Shown: positions 33,838 to 44,431, numbered from the stretch's first letter. The stretch: 64,000 bases of DNA from Sutcliffiella cohnii (GCF_002250055.1 NZ_CP018866.1:2596501-2660500); one strand, 5' to 3'. Notes: generated from the sequence alone by a model not told the origin. Made by a program: numbers and translations.

Positions 33838-34767
33838 TTAAGATACATTTTTACTTTCCGTTCCGTTCAGCATTGTTGGATGTAGGATACAGTTATAATC
33901 TCCTTCAGAAGAAAGGGGCGTTTTCGTTAAACCAACTAAAAATTTATGTACTTCATATGTTAATCCATCATGGTGAATGATAGCTTTATCTGGTTTAATA
34001 GCTATCATTATTGTAGAATCCTTACCAACTGCTCTAAAAGGAATCATCCGAATACGGTTGAGCCATTTCCCCTCTTCTGGAAAAGTTGGCCAATTACCGA
34101 TCTGGTCTAAAGCCTCCATAGCTTGAAAGATTTCTTTCGGTACGAATTGTGTATCCTCTGAAACTTGTAATATCATTACAGGTGATTTTGTAATCGGATC
34201 TTGAAGTTGGTTTCCACTATCAATCAAACCTTTTAGTTCAATTTCTTCTTCTTCAATCTTTAATAAAACAGATGCCAATTGATCATATTTATATTTTCTA
34301 GATTCCACTAATGTAGACTGACTCCGTGAAAGGTATAGTACAATCGGAAAACCGATTATGACAAAGAGCCATGAAATAGGATCTCCCATTCCTTCTGTTA
34401 AGGTAAGAATGGCCTCTTTCGCGAATGTTTGATCTACTTGAATAAAATAGTGGACACCGATCATTCCACCACCTGCAGCAAATGTAGTAATATAGAAAAC
34501 TAATAAATTTTCAAACGTATATCGAAACCGTTTAAAACCAAACGATATTAAAATCATCGCAACAGAGAATGCCAGTTTTACTAAAGTGTGAGTAACAATA
34601 GCTTGAAGAGATGTAAACATTAATACAACAATTAATGAACCGATAAATGCACCTAAAACTAAACGCCACGTTGCAGTTTGTCTTTTTAAAACTATTGCTG
34701 TAATTTTTAGGAGCAAAAAATCAAATGTAAAATTTAAAAACCAAATTGCATCTAAATAAACAGTCAA
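33838..34767 (-). CDS. spoIIGA: Sigma-E processing aspartyl protease SpoIIGA
   Basis: SpoIIGA is an integral membrane protease that cleaves pro-sigma-E when signalled by SpoIIR. The product has five hydrophobic N-terminal segments (to about residue 150) and a cytoplasmic aspartyl protease domain with the catalytic DSGN at Asp183, the B. subtilis position. TTG at 34767 is chosen: it follows GAGGG at good spacing, starts MTVYLDAIWFLNF like relatives, and gives exactly 309 residues. An upstream TTG at 34788 is less likely. Confidence 0.95.
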   Translation of the reverse strand: MTVYLDAIWFLNFTFDFLLLKITAIVLKRQTATWRLVLGAFIGSLIVVLMFTSLQAIVTHTLVKLAFSVAMILISFGFKRFRYTFENLLVFYITTFAAGGGMIGVHYFIQVDQTFAKEAILTLTEGMGDPISWLFVIIGFPIVLYLSRSQSTLVESRKYKYDQLASVLLKIEEEEIELKGLIDSGNQLQDPITKSPVMILQVSEDTQFVPKEIFQAMEALDQIGNWPTFPEEGKWLNRIRMIPFRAVGKDSTIMIAIKPDKAIIHHDGLTYEVHKFLVGLTKTPLSSEGDYNCILHPTMLNGTESKNVS

Positions 34768-34848
34768 AATAGTCCCTCTTTTATTCAATAGTTTTTTTCA
34801 CGAAGTTCTTTACCACATCCAGTTCACTACCTTTTTTCACTTGCAATT

Positions 34849-34882
34849 AGTATATAGTACACACTATTAGAAAGTCTGTCAG
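34849..34882 (-). promoter_or_regulatory. Candidate spoIIG promoter with 22-bp spacer
   Basis: The minus strand has CTGACA (34877-34882) and TATACT (34849-34854) separated by exactly 22 bp. B. subtilis spoIIG is known for the same unusual 22-bp spacer, which requires Spo0A~P. A TGCCGAT (34887-34893), one mismatch from the Spo0A box TGNCGAA, lies just upstream of the -35, and TGACAAA (34929-34935) is another one-mismatch site. Confidence 0.65.
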
Positions 34883-35131
34883 TTTATGCCGATAGTAGAA
34901 AACAATTTTTTGAGGATTCTTTTCGGATTTTGTCATGAAATGATGGCTTTATGGAGGAATTGTAGATGTTCTGCCAAAAGCAAATACACGTTCGTAGTCT
35001 TACCTGAAATTGGGATGGAACGTTCTTTTAAATGTTAAATATTTGTTAATGAAAAACGGTTAATTGTGTTCAAGCTTCTCAACTTTAATAACAAAAGTTA
35101 TGGCCTTTAGGACTCTACGTAAAGTAAAAAA

Positions 35132-35165
35132 AGAGAATGGTAAGCTAATAGCTATACCATCCTCT
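35132..35165 (-). terminator. Terminator of ftsZ
   Basis: AGAGGATGGTATAGCTA pairs with TAGCTTACCATTCTCT (a few mismatches) and is followed by seven T on the minus strand. It lies just after the ftsZ stop. Between this and the spoIIGA promoter (34936-35131) I see no gene; B. subtilis has bpr in this interval. Confidence 0.8.
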
Positions 35166-35170
35166 TAATG

Positions 35171-36322
35171 TTATCTACGTCTGTTTCTGTTTCGTAAAAA
35201 CGTTGGAATATCTAATGTATCTTCAACTGGTTGAGTTGATTGAGAAGGACGTGAAGGTGCTTCTTGAACATGCTCCTCGCGTTTCACTTCTCTTTTAACA
35301 GTTGGTTGTTGTTGCTGCTTCGGTGCTCCAAAACTTGGTCGACTATTTTGATTGCCGCTACCAAGGTCAGTTTCTCTAAAGCCTGTCGCAATAACAGTAA
35401 CTACTATTTCTTCTTTCAAGTTTTCGTTAATAACGGATCCGAAAATCATATTAACTTCTTCATCGGAAGCAGAAGCAACAATATCAGCAGCTTCTTGCAC
35501 TTCGTATAAACTTAAGTTTGTTCCTCCAGTAATATTCATTAACACACCTTGAGCACCATCAATTGATTTCTCAAGTAATGGGGAGGAAATTGCTTTTTTA
35601 GCCGCTTCAGCAGCACGATTTTCCCCAGTTGCAACACCGATACCCATAAGGGCAGAACCTTTGTTTGACATAATAGTTTTAACGTCAGCAAAGTCTAAGT
35701 TAATTAATCCAGGAGTCGCAATTAAATCTGAAATACCTTGTACACCTTGTCGTAATACATTATCTGCTTCACGGAAAGCTTCTAACATTGGTGTATTTTT
35801 ATCTACAATTTCTAAAAGTCGATCATTTGGAATAACAATTAGAGTGTCAACCGCCTCTTTCATAGCAGCAATTCCACCAGTAGCTTGCGTCTGACGCTTT
35901 CTACCTTCGAATGTAAATGGTCTAGTAACGACTCCAACCGTTAATGCTCCAAGGTCTTTGGCGATTTGAGCAATAACAGGCGCTGCACCAGTACCTGTTC
36001 CACCACCCATACCGGCTGTAACGAATACCATGTCTGCACCCTTTAGTGCTTCTTCAATTTGTTCTTTCGTCTCTTCAGCAGCTTTTTTACCCACTTCAGG
36101 ATTAGCACCTGCACCTAACCCTCTAGTAAGTTTCCCACCTATTTGCATTTTCACTTCAGCTTTTGATAGATTAAGAGCTTGTGCATCTGTGTTTACCGCG
36201 ATAAATTCTACTCCTTGTACACCGTGCTCAATCATTCGGTTTACAGCATTATTACCGCCTCCACCGACTCCTATTACTTTTATGGTAGCTAATTGATCGA
36301 TACTAGTATCAAACTCCAACAT
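35171..36322 (-). CDS. ftsZ: Cell division GTPase FtsZ
   Basis: FtsZ is the tubulin-like GTPase that forms the division ring at midcell and near the pole in sporulation. The 383-residue product has the GTP-binding signature [13 protein letters not shown], an N-terminal [13 protein letters not shown], a variable linker after about residue 315, and the C-terminal conserved peptide [16 protein letters not shown] that binds FtsA, SepF and other partners. ATG at 36322 follows AGGAGG. It is 38 bp downstream of ftsA. Confidence 0.98.
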   Translation of the reverse strand: MLEFDTSIDQLATIKVIGVGGGGNNAVNRMIEHGVQGVEFIAVNTDAQALNLSKAEVKMQIGGKLTRGLGAGANPEVGKKAAEETKEQIEEALKGADMVFVTAGMGGGTGTGAAPVIAQIAKDLGALTVGVVTRPFTFEGRKRQTQATGGIAAMKEAVDTLIVIPNDRLLEIVDKNTPMLEAFREADNVLRQGVQGISDLIATPGLINLDFADVKTIMSNKGSALMGIGVATGENRAAEAAKKAISSPLLEKSIDGAQGVLMNITGGTNLSLYEVQEAADIVASASDEEVNMIFGSVINENLKEEIVVTVIATGFRETDLGSGNQNSRPSFGAPKQQQQPTVKREVKREEHVQEAPSRPSQSTQPVEDTLDIPTFLRNRNRRR

Positions 36323-36360
36323 GACTGATCCTCCTAATTCCAAATGTTCTACCGAGAGTT

Positions 36361-37644
36361 TTATTCAAAGAAAAGCCCGAAAAACTTTTTCACCTTTGAA
36401 CCTGTTTTTTGCTCTTCTTTTTGTTTTACAGTTTTTGTGACGGTAGTACTTTGTTTTTGTGCTCTGTTTTCAGTAAATTCATTTTGTGTAGTTGCTTCGA
36501 CATTTCTTCCTTGTAACTTCGCATTCTTGTATGCAAACTGAATAAGACCAACAGCTGTCGTATATTGTGGTTCTCTAACACCTATATAATCTGGTATTGC
36601 TTTGCGTACATTATTTTTTAAAATTGCTTGTGACAATTCAAGAACACCTGGCATCGCTACAACACCACCAGTTAATACATAACCGCCTGGAATGTCTTGC
36701 ACACCTAGTCTTTTCACTTCTTGATGAACAAGTTCTAAAATTTCTTCCATTCTCGCTTCGATAATATCGGAAATTTCCAATTGGTTAAATTGCTGATGTT
36801 GATCACTACCTATAATTGGGACACTAAACACTTCTTCTTCAGATGCATAATCATAAAAAGCATGTCCATGTTTTACTTTGATTTTTTCAGCATCTTCCGT
36901 AGAAGTTCGTAATCCAATCGAGATGTCTTTCGTAATATGTTGACCACCGACTGGAATCACACTAGTTGTCACTAGCTGACCTTCTTCATAAATAGCTACA
37001 GTTGTTGAACCTCCGCCAATATCAACAAGTGCTACACCTAGATTTTTCTCATCTTTAGACAATGCTATGGAGCCTAATGCCAAAGGTTGCAAGCAAATGT
37101 CAGTGATCTCCAATCCAGCTCTTTCTACACAGCGGAGTACATTATGTAATATAGTTTTAGAGCCAGTAATTAAAGTACCTTCCATCTCAAGACGTACACC
37201 AAGCATTCCACGTGGGTCGTTAATTCCATCTAACCCATCCACGATGAACTGTTTAGGAATACAATCTATTATTTCTCTTTCCGGTGGGATAGAGAAAACT
37301 TGCGCGGCATCTATTACTCTTGTAATATCTTCATTTGTTATTTCCTTATTATCACTAGATACTGCCACAACACCATGACAGTTTTGTAAGTGTACATGGT
37401 TGCCAGATACTCCAACAATCACTCGATTGATAGACATACCAACCATACGTTCTGCCTGTTCTACTGCCTTTTTAATGGAATGAACTGTTTCATCTATATC
37501 GACAATCGATCCTTTTCTAATACCGGTAGAGTTTACATTACCGACTCCAATAATGTTTAAAGTATCATTTAACATTTCAGCTATGATTACTTTAACACTG
37601 GATGTACCGATGTCTAAACTTACATAAATCGCATTGCTGTTCAT
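36361..37644 (-). CDS. ftsA: Cell division protein FtsA
   Basis: FtsA is an actin-like ATPase that attaches FtsZ filaments to the membrane. The 427-residue product has the actin-fold motifs [15 protein letters not shown] and [14 protein letters not shown], and a C-terminal amphipathic helix (KKFFGLFFE) that binds membrane. A basic, glutamine-rich linker precedes that helix. ATG follows AAAGGAGGTG. It is co-transcribed with ftsZ and has a sigma-H-like promoter upstream. Confidence 0.97.
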   Translation of the reverse strand: MNSNAIYVSLDIGTSSVKVIIAEMLNDTLNIIGVGNVNSTGIRKGSIVDIDETVHSIKKAVEQAERMVGMSINRVIVGVSGNHVHLQNCHGVVAVSSDNKEITNEDITRVIDAAQVFSIPPEREIIDCIPKQFIVDGLDGINDPRGMLGVRLEMEGTLITGSKTILHNVLRCVERAGLEITDICLQPLALGSIALSKDEKNLGVALVDIGGGSTTVAIYEEGQLVTTSVIPVGGQHITKDISIGLRTSTEDAEKIKVKHGHAFYDYASEEEVFSVPIIGSDQHQQFNQLEISDIIEARMEEILELVHQEVKRLGVQDIPGGYVLTGGVVAMPGVLELSQAILKNNVRKAIPDYIGVREPQYTTAVGLIQFAYKNAKLQGRNVEATTQNEFTENRAQKQSTTVTKTVKQKEEQKTGSKVKKFFGLFFE

Positions 37645-37723
37645 TCTCTGGCACCTCCTTTAAAAACTATAAAACGAAATTAGAACAACAATATTACTTT
37701 ACAAATTTAATATACTAGAAAGT

Positions 37724-37750
37724 ATTCAACATACGTTCTCTATTCCCTTT
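37724..37750 (-). promoter_or_regulatory. Candidate sigma-H promoter for ftsA-ftsZ
   Basis: The minus strand shows AAAGGGAAT (one mismatch from RNAGGAWWW), an 11-bp spacer and GTTGAAT (full match to RNNGAAT). It lies between sbp and ftsA, about 80 bp before the ftsA start. B. subtilis ftsAZ has a sigma-H promoter in this interval that raises FtsZ for polar septation. Confidence 0.65.
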
Positions 37751-37758
37751 TTATAATA

Positions 37759-38121
37759 CTATTTTTTTTCAGTTTTTTCTTTAAAAAATGTCCATTTTGA
37801 TAATAAAATACGTCTAATAACCGCAATATTTTGGAATAACCTTACTCCAAAAGCGAAAACGGCTGCTAAATATAAGTCTACACCAAGATGAACACCAAGA
37901 AAAGCTAAACTTGCAGCTAGAATTATATTAAAGAAAAAACCTGAAACAAACACTTTATCATCATAATTATTTTGTAAATATGCACGAATACCACCAAAAA
38001 GAGTATCAAGTGCAGCTAATACTGCAATTGATAAATAATTCGAATATTCATCGGGCACTTTAATTTCTGATGATAAACCTAGAAAAATTCCAATTAATAA
38101 GCCAATTAACGGGAGCCACAT
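37759..38121 (-). CDS. sbp: Small basic membrane protein Sbp (DUF1290)
   Basis: A 120-residue protein with three to four hydrophobic segments and a basic C-terminus (VIRRILLSKWTFFKEKTEKK). The DUF1290 signature ALDTLFGGIRAYLQNNYDD is clear. It is always beside ftsA in Bacillaceae, but no biochemical role is known. It starts 2 bp after the ylxX stop with an overlapping GGAGGAAGG site. Confidence 0.93.
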   Translation of the reverse strand: MWLPLIGLLIGIFLGLSSEIKVPDEYSNYLSIAVLAALDTLFGGIRAYLQNNYDDKVFVSGFFFNIILAASLAFLGVHLGVDLYLAAVFAFGVRLFQNIAVIRRILLSKWTFFKEKTEKK

Positions 38122-38123
38122 GC

Positions 38124-38849
38124 TTAACCTTCCTCCGTATGTCCTTTTACTGATTCCATATACTTAATACGAATTGGCTCTTCGTAAGCTGGAACGGTCA
38201 AATAATTAATAGGTGTAGAAATATCTAATAAGAAGTTCTCGATTGCAAATTCATCCATTGCTCTCGATACTTGTAGTCTGTTATACAGTTTACTAGGGTC
38301 ATCTGTTAGTATAATAATTTCAAACGGAGTAGCCGGCACCCACACATTATTAATTTTAGTGCGGCCATTAATCTCTCTAATAACTGTATTATGAACAATT
38401 CTTTGTTCTGCAATCGAAATTTCTTTAATATCATACGAGTTTAATTCATTAATAAAACGCCTTAACAACTCGGCCGAAATTGTGTTATATGATTGCCCAT
38501 AAGAGTCTTCGGGAAAAAGTGTTTTTACAGTCAATCGGATACCTGGTCCACTTACTTCCGTTAATCCTGCTTCTTTTTTTAATTCATCCAAAGTAGAACG
38601 GAGGGCATACTCCTTACTTTGACTTAATTCCTCTTCATAAAGTTTAATTGTTTCTTCATATTTTCGAATTTCTTGTATAATTTGAGCTTGAGCCTCCTGT
38701 TCTTTTTTCAAGTCACTTCGAAGCTCCCACGTATCACGTGTATCCCGTACGACCGGTTCTTTTATAGACTGAAATTGTATCGCTAACATTAAACCTATTA
38801 TTAAAGTAATGAGTGAAAAACTTAATTTTCCTTTGGACACATGTAACAC
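38124..38849 (-). CDS. ylxX: DUF881 division-cluster membrane protein YlxX
   Basis: A 241-residue protein with one N-terminal membrane segment (about residues 8-25), a coiled coil (about 40-75) and the DUF881 extracytoplasmic domain with GPGIRLTVKT and NELNSYDIKEISIAEQRI. Role unknown; conserved position suggests a link to division or wall synthesis. GTG at 38849 follows GGAAAAG; a second GTG three codons on is an alternative. It is a tandem paralogue of ylxW. Confidence 0.88.
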   Translation of the reverse strand: MLHVSKGKLSFSLITLIIGLMLAIQFQSIKEPVVRDTRDTWELRSDLKKEQEAQAQIIQEIRKYEETIKLYEEELSQSKEYALRSTLDELKKEAGLTEVSGPGIRLTVKTLFPEDSYGQSYNTISAELLRRFINELNSYDIKEISIAEQRIVHNTVIREINGRTKINNVWVPATPFEIIILTDDPSKLYNRLQVSRAMDEFAIENFLLDISTPINYLTVPAYEEPIRIKYMESVKGHTEEG

Positions 38850-38856
38850 CTTTTCC

Positions 38857-39543
38857 TTAATGGATAACAGGTTCCATTAATATTTCTTCTTTTTGGGTAA
38901 TTTTAACAGTGATATTATCAAAAACGAGCTGATCTTTCACTCCACCTACTATATTTAAGGATGGTATCAGTACTTCAGGTTCACCAATTGCCGTAATAAC
39001 AAATGGGGCAGGATATTGATTTCCATCAACTGTAATAACCGGACCGTTACATACAATATACGAATTTTTTGTAATTCTCTGTCCGTTAATAGCAACTGCA
39101 TCTGATCCTGAGATTAATAATTCATTAACAACTCTAAAAACATGGCTCTCATGTACAATATAATTATTCACATTTTCTTCACTAGGAACATAAGAAGCAT
39201 CCGCTAAAGTTACTTCCACTCCTGTCCCTTTTACTTTAACGTTTCCGTTATACATACGTAATTTTTCAACATCTTCAACTAGGTTAAAAAATAATTGCTC
39301 TTCTTTTGCGATTTCTTCCTCGATTTGCCTAACGATTTCTTGTTTCTCAAATAATTCATTTTGGAGCTCTCTATTTCGTTCTTCCGTATTAATAATCATT
39401 GTACGAATATTATGATCACGTTCCCATTGTCTATCAGATATTCGATCTTCTTCCTTTTGGGTTAGCTGATACGAAAAGGAAATCATAAACCCTAATACTA
39501 AACATACAAATGATAAAACAACGTGTTTACCATTAACCTTCAT
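38857..39543 (-). CDS. ylxW: DUF881 division-cluster membrane protein YlxW
   Basis: A 228-residue protein with an N-terminal membrane segment (LSFVCLVLGFMISFSYQL), a long coiled coil (about residues 35-95) and a DUF881 domain (GTGVEVTLADASYVPSEENV, NSYIVCNGPVITVDG). It shares architecture with ylxX and is likely a duplication. The ATG overlaps the divIB end by 11 bases. Function is unknown. Confidence 0.88.
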   Translation of the reverse strand: MKVNGKHVVLSFVCLVLGFMISFSYQLTQKEEDRISDRQWERDHNIRTMIINTEERNRELQNELFEKQEIVRQIEEEIAKEEQLFFNLVEDVEKLRMYNGNVKVKGTGVEVTLADASYVPSEENVNNYIVHESHVFRVVNELLISGSDAVAINGQRITKNSYIVCNGPVITVDGNQYPAPFVITAIGEPEVLIPSLNIVGGVKDQLVFDNITVKITQKEEILMEPVIH

Positions 39544-40318
39544 CCTCTACTTCATCTCCATCTAATTCTACATCATAGGGTTTGAAAAATACTCCAACCT
39601 CTATATTAATGACACCTTTTTGCTCAGGGTCTAATTGAGCGATAATGGAAGGATAGGAAGCCATTTTACTCGAAAAATTACGAATAGTTCCGCTTACTTC
39701 AAAACCATCATTCATAAACAGAGTAATATGATTAGGATCTGTTTCATTAGGTGTAAAATGAGCCTCTGAAATTGCATAAATTACAGACTCTGGTAACTTC
39801 ATTAACTCATTAATAAACTCATCCACCTTTACTTTGTTATTCCAACCAATCATTAATGCAGCATCATGGGGTAAGATGTCAATGGTGGATGATGATAATA
39901 TATCTCCATTTTCAATTACAGGAGTATACGTTCCATTATTTAGTATATAAGCAATTCGTTTATATTCTTCAATGTCAATATGTATATTGTTTGGTAGTTC
40001 TTTATTTACAGTTGCAGACTTAATTTCTTGTAACTCTTCAATTCGGCTTTCTACATCAGCTTTTTTAACTTGAAAAAAGCTCGATGTACCTTCCTTTATT
40101 TCACTAACCTTTATGATAGTTTCTAACTCAACATATTGATGTCCTTGTACAGAAATAGAAGAAACTTTACTTAAAGATGATTGAGAATAGATAATGAAAG
40201 ATAAAAGAATAAAAAATAGGGAGAGAGATAAAACAAGGCGGCGATTCGCTTTTTGTTTACGCATTTCTCTTATTTTTGGAATTCGATCTTCTAATGTAAC
40301 TACTTTATTTTTTTCCAT
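39533..40318 (-). CDS. divIB: Cell division protein DivIB (FtsQ)
   Basis: DivIB stabilises FtsL and DivIC and regulates the septal synthase complex. The 261-residue product has a short cytoplasmic tail, one membrane segment (about residues 28-46), a POTRA domain (ISVQGHQYVELETIIKVSEI) and the beta domain ending in an acidic tail (DVELDGDEVEDEG). ATG at 40318 lacks a strong ribosome site: the nearest GAGGTG is about 14 bases away. This may mean low translation. Confidence 0.92.
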   Translation of the reverse strand: MEKNKVVTLEDRIPKIREMRKQKANRRLVLSLSLFFILLSFIIYSQSSLSKVSSISVQGHQYVELETIIKVSEIKEGTSSFFQVKKADVESRIEELQEIKSATVNKELPNNIHIDIEEYKRIAYILNNGTYTPVIENGDILSSSTIDILPHDAALMIGWNNKVKVDEFINELMKLPESVIYAISEAHFTPNETDPNHITLFMNDGFEVSGTIRNFSSKMASYPSIIAQLDPEQKGVINIEVGVFFKPYDVELDGDEVEDEG

Positions 40319-40523
40319 CAGAGCAAGTTTTCACCTCAACACCTATCAATTAGAAAAGCCTTTTTTCCTCACTCAAATATAATAATATTGGGAATTCACT
40401 AGTTTATATAATTGAAATCCCCTTTAAATTAGAGCAGCATAATAATTAAACTAACAAAATGCCGTTCTACGTAATTTTAAAAATATTATATCATAAAAGA
40501 AAAGGAATAAGGGGGAAATTATC

Positions 40524-41438
40524 CTAATTCCTTCCTATAATTTCAACTTCTGTTTTCATTTCAATTCCACGCTTTTCTAATATCGTCTTTTTCACATGTT
40601 GAATGATATCTAACACATCTTGCGCTTTCGCATTATTTTTATTAATAATAAAATTAGCATGCTGTTCTGATATTTGCGCTCCTCCAACTACATATCCTTT
40701 TAATCCTGCTTCCTCAATGAGTTGGCCTGCATAATTAGGTAGAGGATTTCGAAATACACTTCCGCAGCTTGGGTATGAAAACGGCTGTGTTTCTCTTCGA
40801 TAATTTTTATTTTTTTGTAGCTGATCGACCACCATTTTACGATCTTTTTGCTCTAATTGAAAAACTGCTTCTAAACAAATTCCAGGTCGTATTGTTTGTA
40901 ATACAGATGTTCTATAAGAAAAATGTAATTGTCCATTGTTTACCCATTCCATCGTTCCATCTTCGAAAAGAATATGTGCACGAACTAATACTTTCGAAAT
41001 ATCAGAACCGTGTGCTCCTGCATTCATAAACACAGCCCCACCGACTGATCCTGGGATACCCCCAGCAAATTCCAGCCCTGACAAACCTTGTTTACTTACA
41101 ACAGTTACTAATTTAACAAGTGGATAGCCCCCACCAACTGTTACAATTCCATCTTTTATTTCTAAATGATCCATTCCAGCACCAAGCTTTATTACAACAC
41201 CTTCTATTCCTTTGTCCGAAACTAGTAAGTTAGAACCTCTCCCTACTGCCCTCCATTTAGAACCGTGCTTTTTTATAATTTTCATTGTTTCTTCTAATTT
41301 TGTAATATTTGCTGGCTCAACTAATATATCAGCTGGTCCACCAATTTTCATCGTAGTATGATTTGCTAAAGGTTCTTTTTCACGGACTTTTCCAACTTCT
41401 GCTTTTTGCAAATCTAATAATAGCTGTGATAACACCAT
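40524..41438 (-). CDS. murB: UDP-N-acetylenolpyruvoylglucosamine reductase
   Basis: MurB reduces the enolpyruvyl group to make UDP-MurNAc, using FAD and NADPH. The 304-residue product has [12 protein letters not shown], the FAD-binding [30 protein letters not shown], and the catalytic region [12 protein letters not shown], so it is a type IIa MurB. ATG follows AGGAGG. In B. subtilis murG is directly upstream; here it is missing and 400 bp separate spoVE from murB. Confidence 0.97.
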   Translation of the reverse strand: MVLSQLLLDLQKAEVGKVREKEPLANHTTMKIGGPADILVEPANITKLEETMKIIKKHGSKWRAVGRGSNLLVSDKGIEGVVIKLGAGMDHLEIKDGIVTVGGGYPLVKLVTVVSKQGLSGLEFAGGIPGSVGGAVFMNAGAHGSDISKVLVRAHILFEDGTMEWVNNGQLHFSYRTSVLQTIRPGICLEAVFQLEQKDRKMVVDQLQKNKNYRRETQPFSYPSCGSVFRNPLPNYAGQLIEEAGLKGYVVGGAQISEQHANFIINKNNAKAQDVLDIIQHVKKTILEKRGIEMKTEVEIIGRN

Positions 41439-41838
41439 TTCATTTCCTCCTAACGTGAAAGCCTTAAAAAATCTATACTAACTTTATACAAATAAAATAT
41501 TTTTGTTTTTAATACATTATTATATGCCACACACGTATAAACGGTACAGATGCCTATTATTATGTATTTCATTTTCCTTCTCGAAAGAAAGGCACTATTA
41601 CAATCGTTTCTTAAAAAGTGTAATTTCAAACATATTGGATTTGTTTACTGATAACTGTTTAAAAAGCGTAAATATCATAGTACATTAATAATATATATAC
41701 ACTTGGACTTTTCGCAATGAGTTTTGCAACATTGTAATGCAAATTTCATCTTTTTGATATATTAATATAATAATACTCGTCTTTTGTTTCCTACACAAAA
41801 ACACCCCGAAAAATTTCAGGGTGTTTTTAAAAGTTATT
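41439..41838. other. AT-rich gap where murG is normally found
   Basis: This 400-bp stretch between murB and spoVE holds no gene, and no fragment resembling MurG (such as its GGS.GA glycine loop) could be read in any frame. It contains the spoVE terminator near 41797-41828 and an isolated TATAAT (minus strand, 41519-41524) that could serve a murB promoter, but with no good -35. Confidence 0.7.
41797..41828 (-). terminator. Terminator of spoVE
   Basis: AAAAACACCCTG pairs with CGGGGTGTTTTT around an A/T-rich loop, with T residues following on the minus strand. It separates spoVE from murB. Confidence 0.82.
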
Positions 41839-42939
41839 TTAGTACCTTGCGTACCTACTAATGTTTAATAAAACACCGACCGCTAACAGCATTAACGTTA
41901 ATGATGAACCACCGTAACTTAAAAACGGTAATGTAATTCCTGTTACTGGCATTAAGCCTGTTACAACCCCAATGTTAATGAAAACTTGGATTGCTATCAT
42001 TGATATAATTCCTACTGCTAAAAAGCTACCATATAAGTCTGGCGCACCTAATGCTATTCTTATTCCTCGCCATAACAAAATTGCAAATAGGATAACAACG
42101 AAGGAACCTCCAATAAAGCCTAATTCTTCCGCCAGTATAGCAAAAATAAAATCCGTTTGTGGTTCCGGTAAATAGAAATATTTTTGCCTACTCTGTCCAA
42201 GTCCTAATCCGAAAAGTCCACCTGGTCCAATTGCATAAAGCGATTGAATGATTTGAAAGCCTGTACCTAAAGGATCTTGCCAGGGGTCTAAAAACGATGT
42301 AATACGGTCCATCCTATAAGGTGCGGATAGTATTAAGCCGACAAAGCCCGCTAAACCTAGTAAACCTAGTCCTACAAAGTGACTTATTTTTGCACCAGCT
42401 ACAAAAATCATGACAACACATGTACCGACCATAACTGTCCCAGTTCCTAAATCTGGCTGTAGCATGATCATACCAAATGCTAAAAATACTAAAGATAAAC
42501 TTGGTACTAGCCCTTTTTTAAATGAAGTAATTGTTTTCTGGTTTTCGCTTAAGTATTTTGATAAGAAGAAAATCATTGCAATTTTCATAAATTCAGAAGG
42601 TTGAATGGAAAAGGCACCAACACCGATCCAACTTCGTGACCCGTTTCGAACCATACCTACTCCGGGGATTAGTACGAGTACAAGTAATATAAAACATACT
42701 ATTAGTATCACTTTGGCCCATGTTCGCCACGTCCAATAGTCTATGTTCATAATGAAAAACATAGCAACTACACCTAATCCAGCAAACAACAACTGTCGTT
42801 TAGCGAAAAACAATGTGTCGTCAAATTTATAATCAGCCCATACCGCACTGGCACTATAAACCATAATAAGTCCAATTGCTAATAATAAGAATGTCGTTAT
42901 TATTAAAATGAAATCCGGAGTAGATCGCTTTGTAGACAC
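41839..42939 (-). CDS. spoVE: SEDS glycan polymerase SpoVE, spore cortex
   Basis: SpoVE is a FtsW/RodA-type peptidoglycan glycosyltransferase needed for spore cortex formation with SpoVD. The 366-residue product has about ten membrane segments, including GMVRNGSRSWIGVGAFSIQP, and the catalytic-type region DPLGTGFQIIQSLYAIGPGG. It also has PEPQTDFIFAILAEELGF. Start GTG at 42939 is chosen over TTG at 42945 because GAGGTG is at better spacing and the length then equals B. subtilis SpoVE. Confidence 0.95.
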   Translation of the reverse strand: MSTKRSTPDFILIITTFLLLAIGLIMVYSASAVWADYKFDDTLFFAKRQLLFAGLGVVAMFFIMNIDYWTWRTWAKVILIVCFILLVLVLIPGVGMVRNGSRSWIGVGAFSIQPSEFMKIAMIFFLSKYLSENQKTITSFKKGLVPSLSLVFLAFGMIMLQPDLGTGTVMVGTCVVMIFVAGAKISHFVGLGLLGLAGFVGLILSAPYRMDRITSFLDPWQDPLGTGFQIIQSLYAIGPGGLFGLGLGQSRQKYFYLPEPQTDFIFAILAEELGFIGGSFVVILFAILLWRGIRIALGAPDLYGSFLAVGIISMIAIQVFINIGVVTGLMPVTGITLPFLSYGGSSLTLMLLAVGVLLNISRYARY

Positions 42940-43078
42940 TACCAAACACCTCTATGCTAAAAATTAGAGTTAAGCCTATTAAAAGCTATGCCCGTAAGTT
43001 AATCTCCGCAAACTAAGGAAAAATCCCCCTATTACGAGATACTAGTGGTCAATAGCTTTTAATGTAGTGGCCAAGCCC

Positions 43079-44431
43079 TTATTTAAGCATATGCACGGCG
43101 TTGATAAAAATGTCTCCTCGTTCTTCAAATGTTTTATATTGATCCCAACTAGCACAAGCTGGTGATAGAAGAATTACGTCGCCTTTTGTCGATTTCCCCA
43201 TAGCAGTTTGTACTGCTTTTTCAACATTTGCTACTCTTTCAATGTTCGGAATCCCAGCTTCCATACCAGCTTTTTCTAGCTTTTCAGCTGTTTGGCCAAA
43301 AGTGATTAATGTTTTAACATTTTTTAAATAAGGGATTAGCTCGTCAAACTCATTCCCTCTATCAAGACCACCTGCTAGTAATATAACAGGCTCTTCAAAA
43401 GCAGATAAGGCTTTTTGAGTTGCTAAAATGTTCGTCGCCTTCGAATCATTATAAAATCTTCTTTCTTGAACAGTACTTACATATTGTAAACGATGCTTAA
43501 CTCCTGTGAATGTTGCAAGCACTTTTCGTATCGCTTCATTTTTAACACTATATAATTTACACACTGCAATGGCAGCTAAGATGTTTTCTATATTATGCTT
43601 TCCAGGTAAAACGATATCTTTTATTGGAATGATTTCCTCGTCTTGAAAGTATAGAGAATCATTTAGTAAATAGGCACCATTTTCGCAAATATCTTTTGTA
43701 GAGAAAGGGATTAGTGTAGCGTTACTACTTTTTATCATTTCCTTACAATACATGTCATCATAGTTATAAACAACATAATCATCGGCTGTTTGGTTTTCAC
43801 TAATCTTACCTTTTGCTTGTGCATATTCTAACATCGTCCCGTGGAAATCAAGATGTGCCTCAAATAAATTTAATAGCACGGATATTTTCGGTTGAAATTT
43901 TGAAATTCCCATCAATTGAAACGAGGATAACTCGGTAACAATAATATTCTCTTGTTTAGCTTGTTGAGCAACTTCTACTGCTACTGTTCCGATATTCCCA
44001 GCAATTAAAGGATTCTTATTATCTTGTTGCAACATTTCAAATATAAGTGTAGTCGTAGTTGTTTTACCGTTTGAACCTGTTATACCAATAAACGGAGCTT
44101 CACTAACTTCATAAGCAAGCTCTACCTCCGTTAATATCGGAATATTTAATTCTGTAGCACGAATTAAGATTGGGTTCGAATAAGGTATTCCTGGATTTTT
44201 AAACACGACTTCTATCTTCTCGTCAAAAATGGAGAGTGGATGTCCGCCACAAACTACTTCTATTCCATGTTCTTGTAACATTTTAGCTTGTGGATTTTCC
44301 TCTAATGGCTTTAAATCATTCACAATTACTTTTGCACCTAGCTTATGTAAAAGCATTGCCGTTGCGGTACCGCTCTTTGCTAAACCTAATACTAGTATGT
44401 TTTTGTTTTGATAACCGCTAATCATTTTCAA
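43079..44431 (-). CDS. murD: UDP-N-acetylmuramoylalanine--D-glutamate ligase
   Basis: MurD adds D-glutamate to UDP-MurNAc-L-Ala. The 450-residue product has the ATP-binding [14 protein letters not shown], the central [12 protein letters not shown] and the C-terminal domain with NDSKATN. TTG at 44431 (one base after the mraY stop) follows GAGGTG at about ten bases; ATG two codons later is possible. It is coupled to mraY. Confidence 0.96.
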   Translation of the reverse strand: MKMISGYQNKNILVLGLAKSGTATAMLLHKLGAKVIVNDLKPLEENPQAKMLQEHGIEVVCGGHPLSIFDEKIEVVFKNPGIPYSNPILIRATELNIPILTEVELAYEVSEAPFIGITGSNGKTTTTTLIFEMLQQDNKNPLIAGNIGTVAVEVAQQAKQENIIVTELSSFQLMGISKFQPKISVLLNLFEAHLDFHGTMLEYAQAKGKISENQTADDYVVYNYDDMYCKEMIKSSNATLIPFSTKDICENGAYLLNDSLYFQDEEIIPIKDIVLPGKHNIENILAAIAVCKLYSVKNEAIRKVLATFTGVKHRLQYVSTVQERRFYNDSKATNILATQKALSAFEEPVILLAGGLDRGNEFDELIPYLKNVKTLITFGQTAEKLEKAGMEAGIPNIERVANVEKAVQTAMGKSTKGDVILLSPACASWDQYKTFEERGDIFINAVHMLK

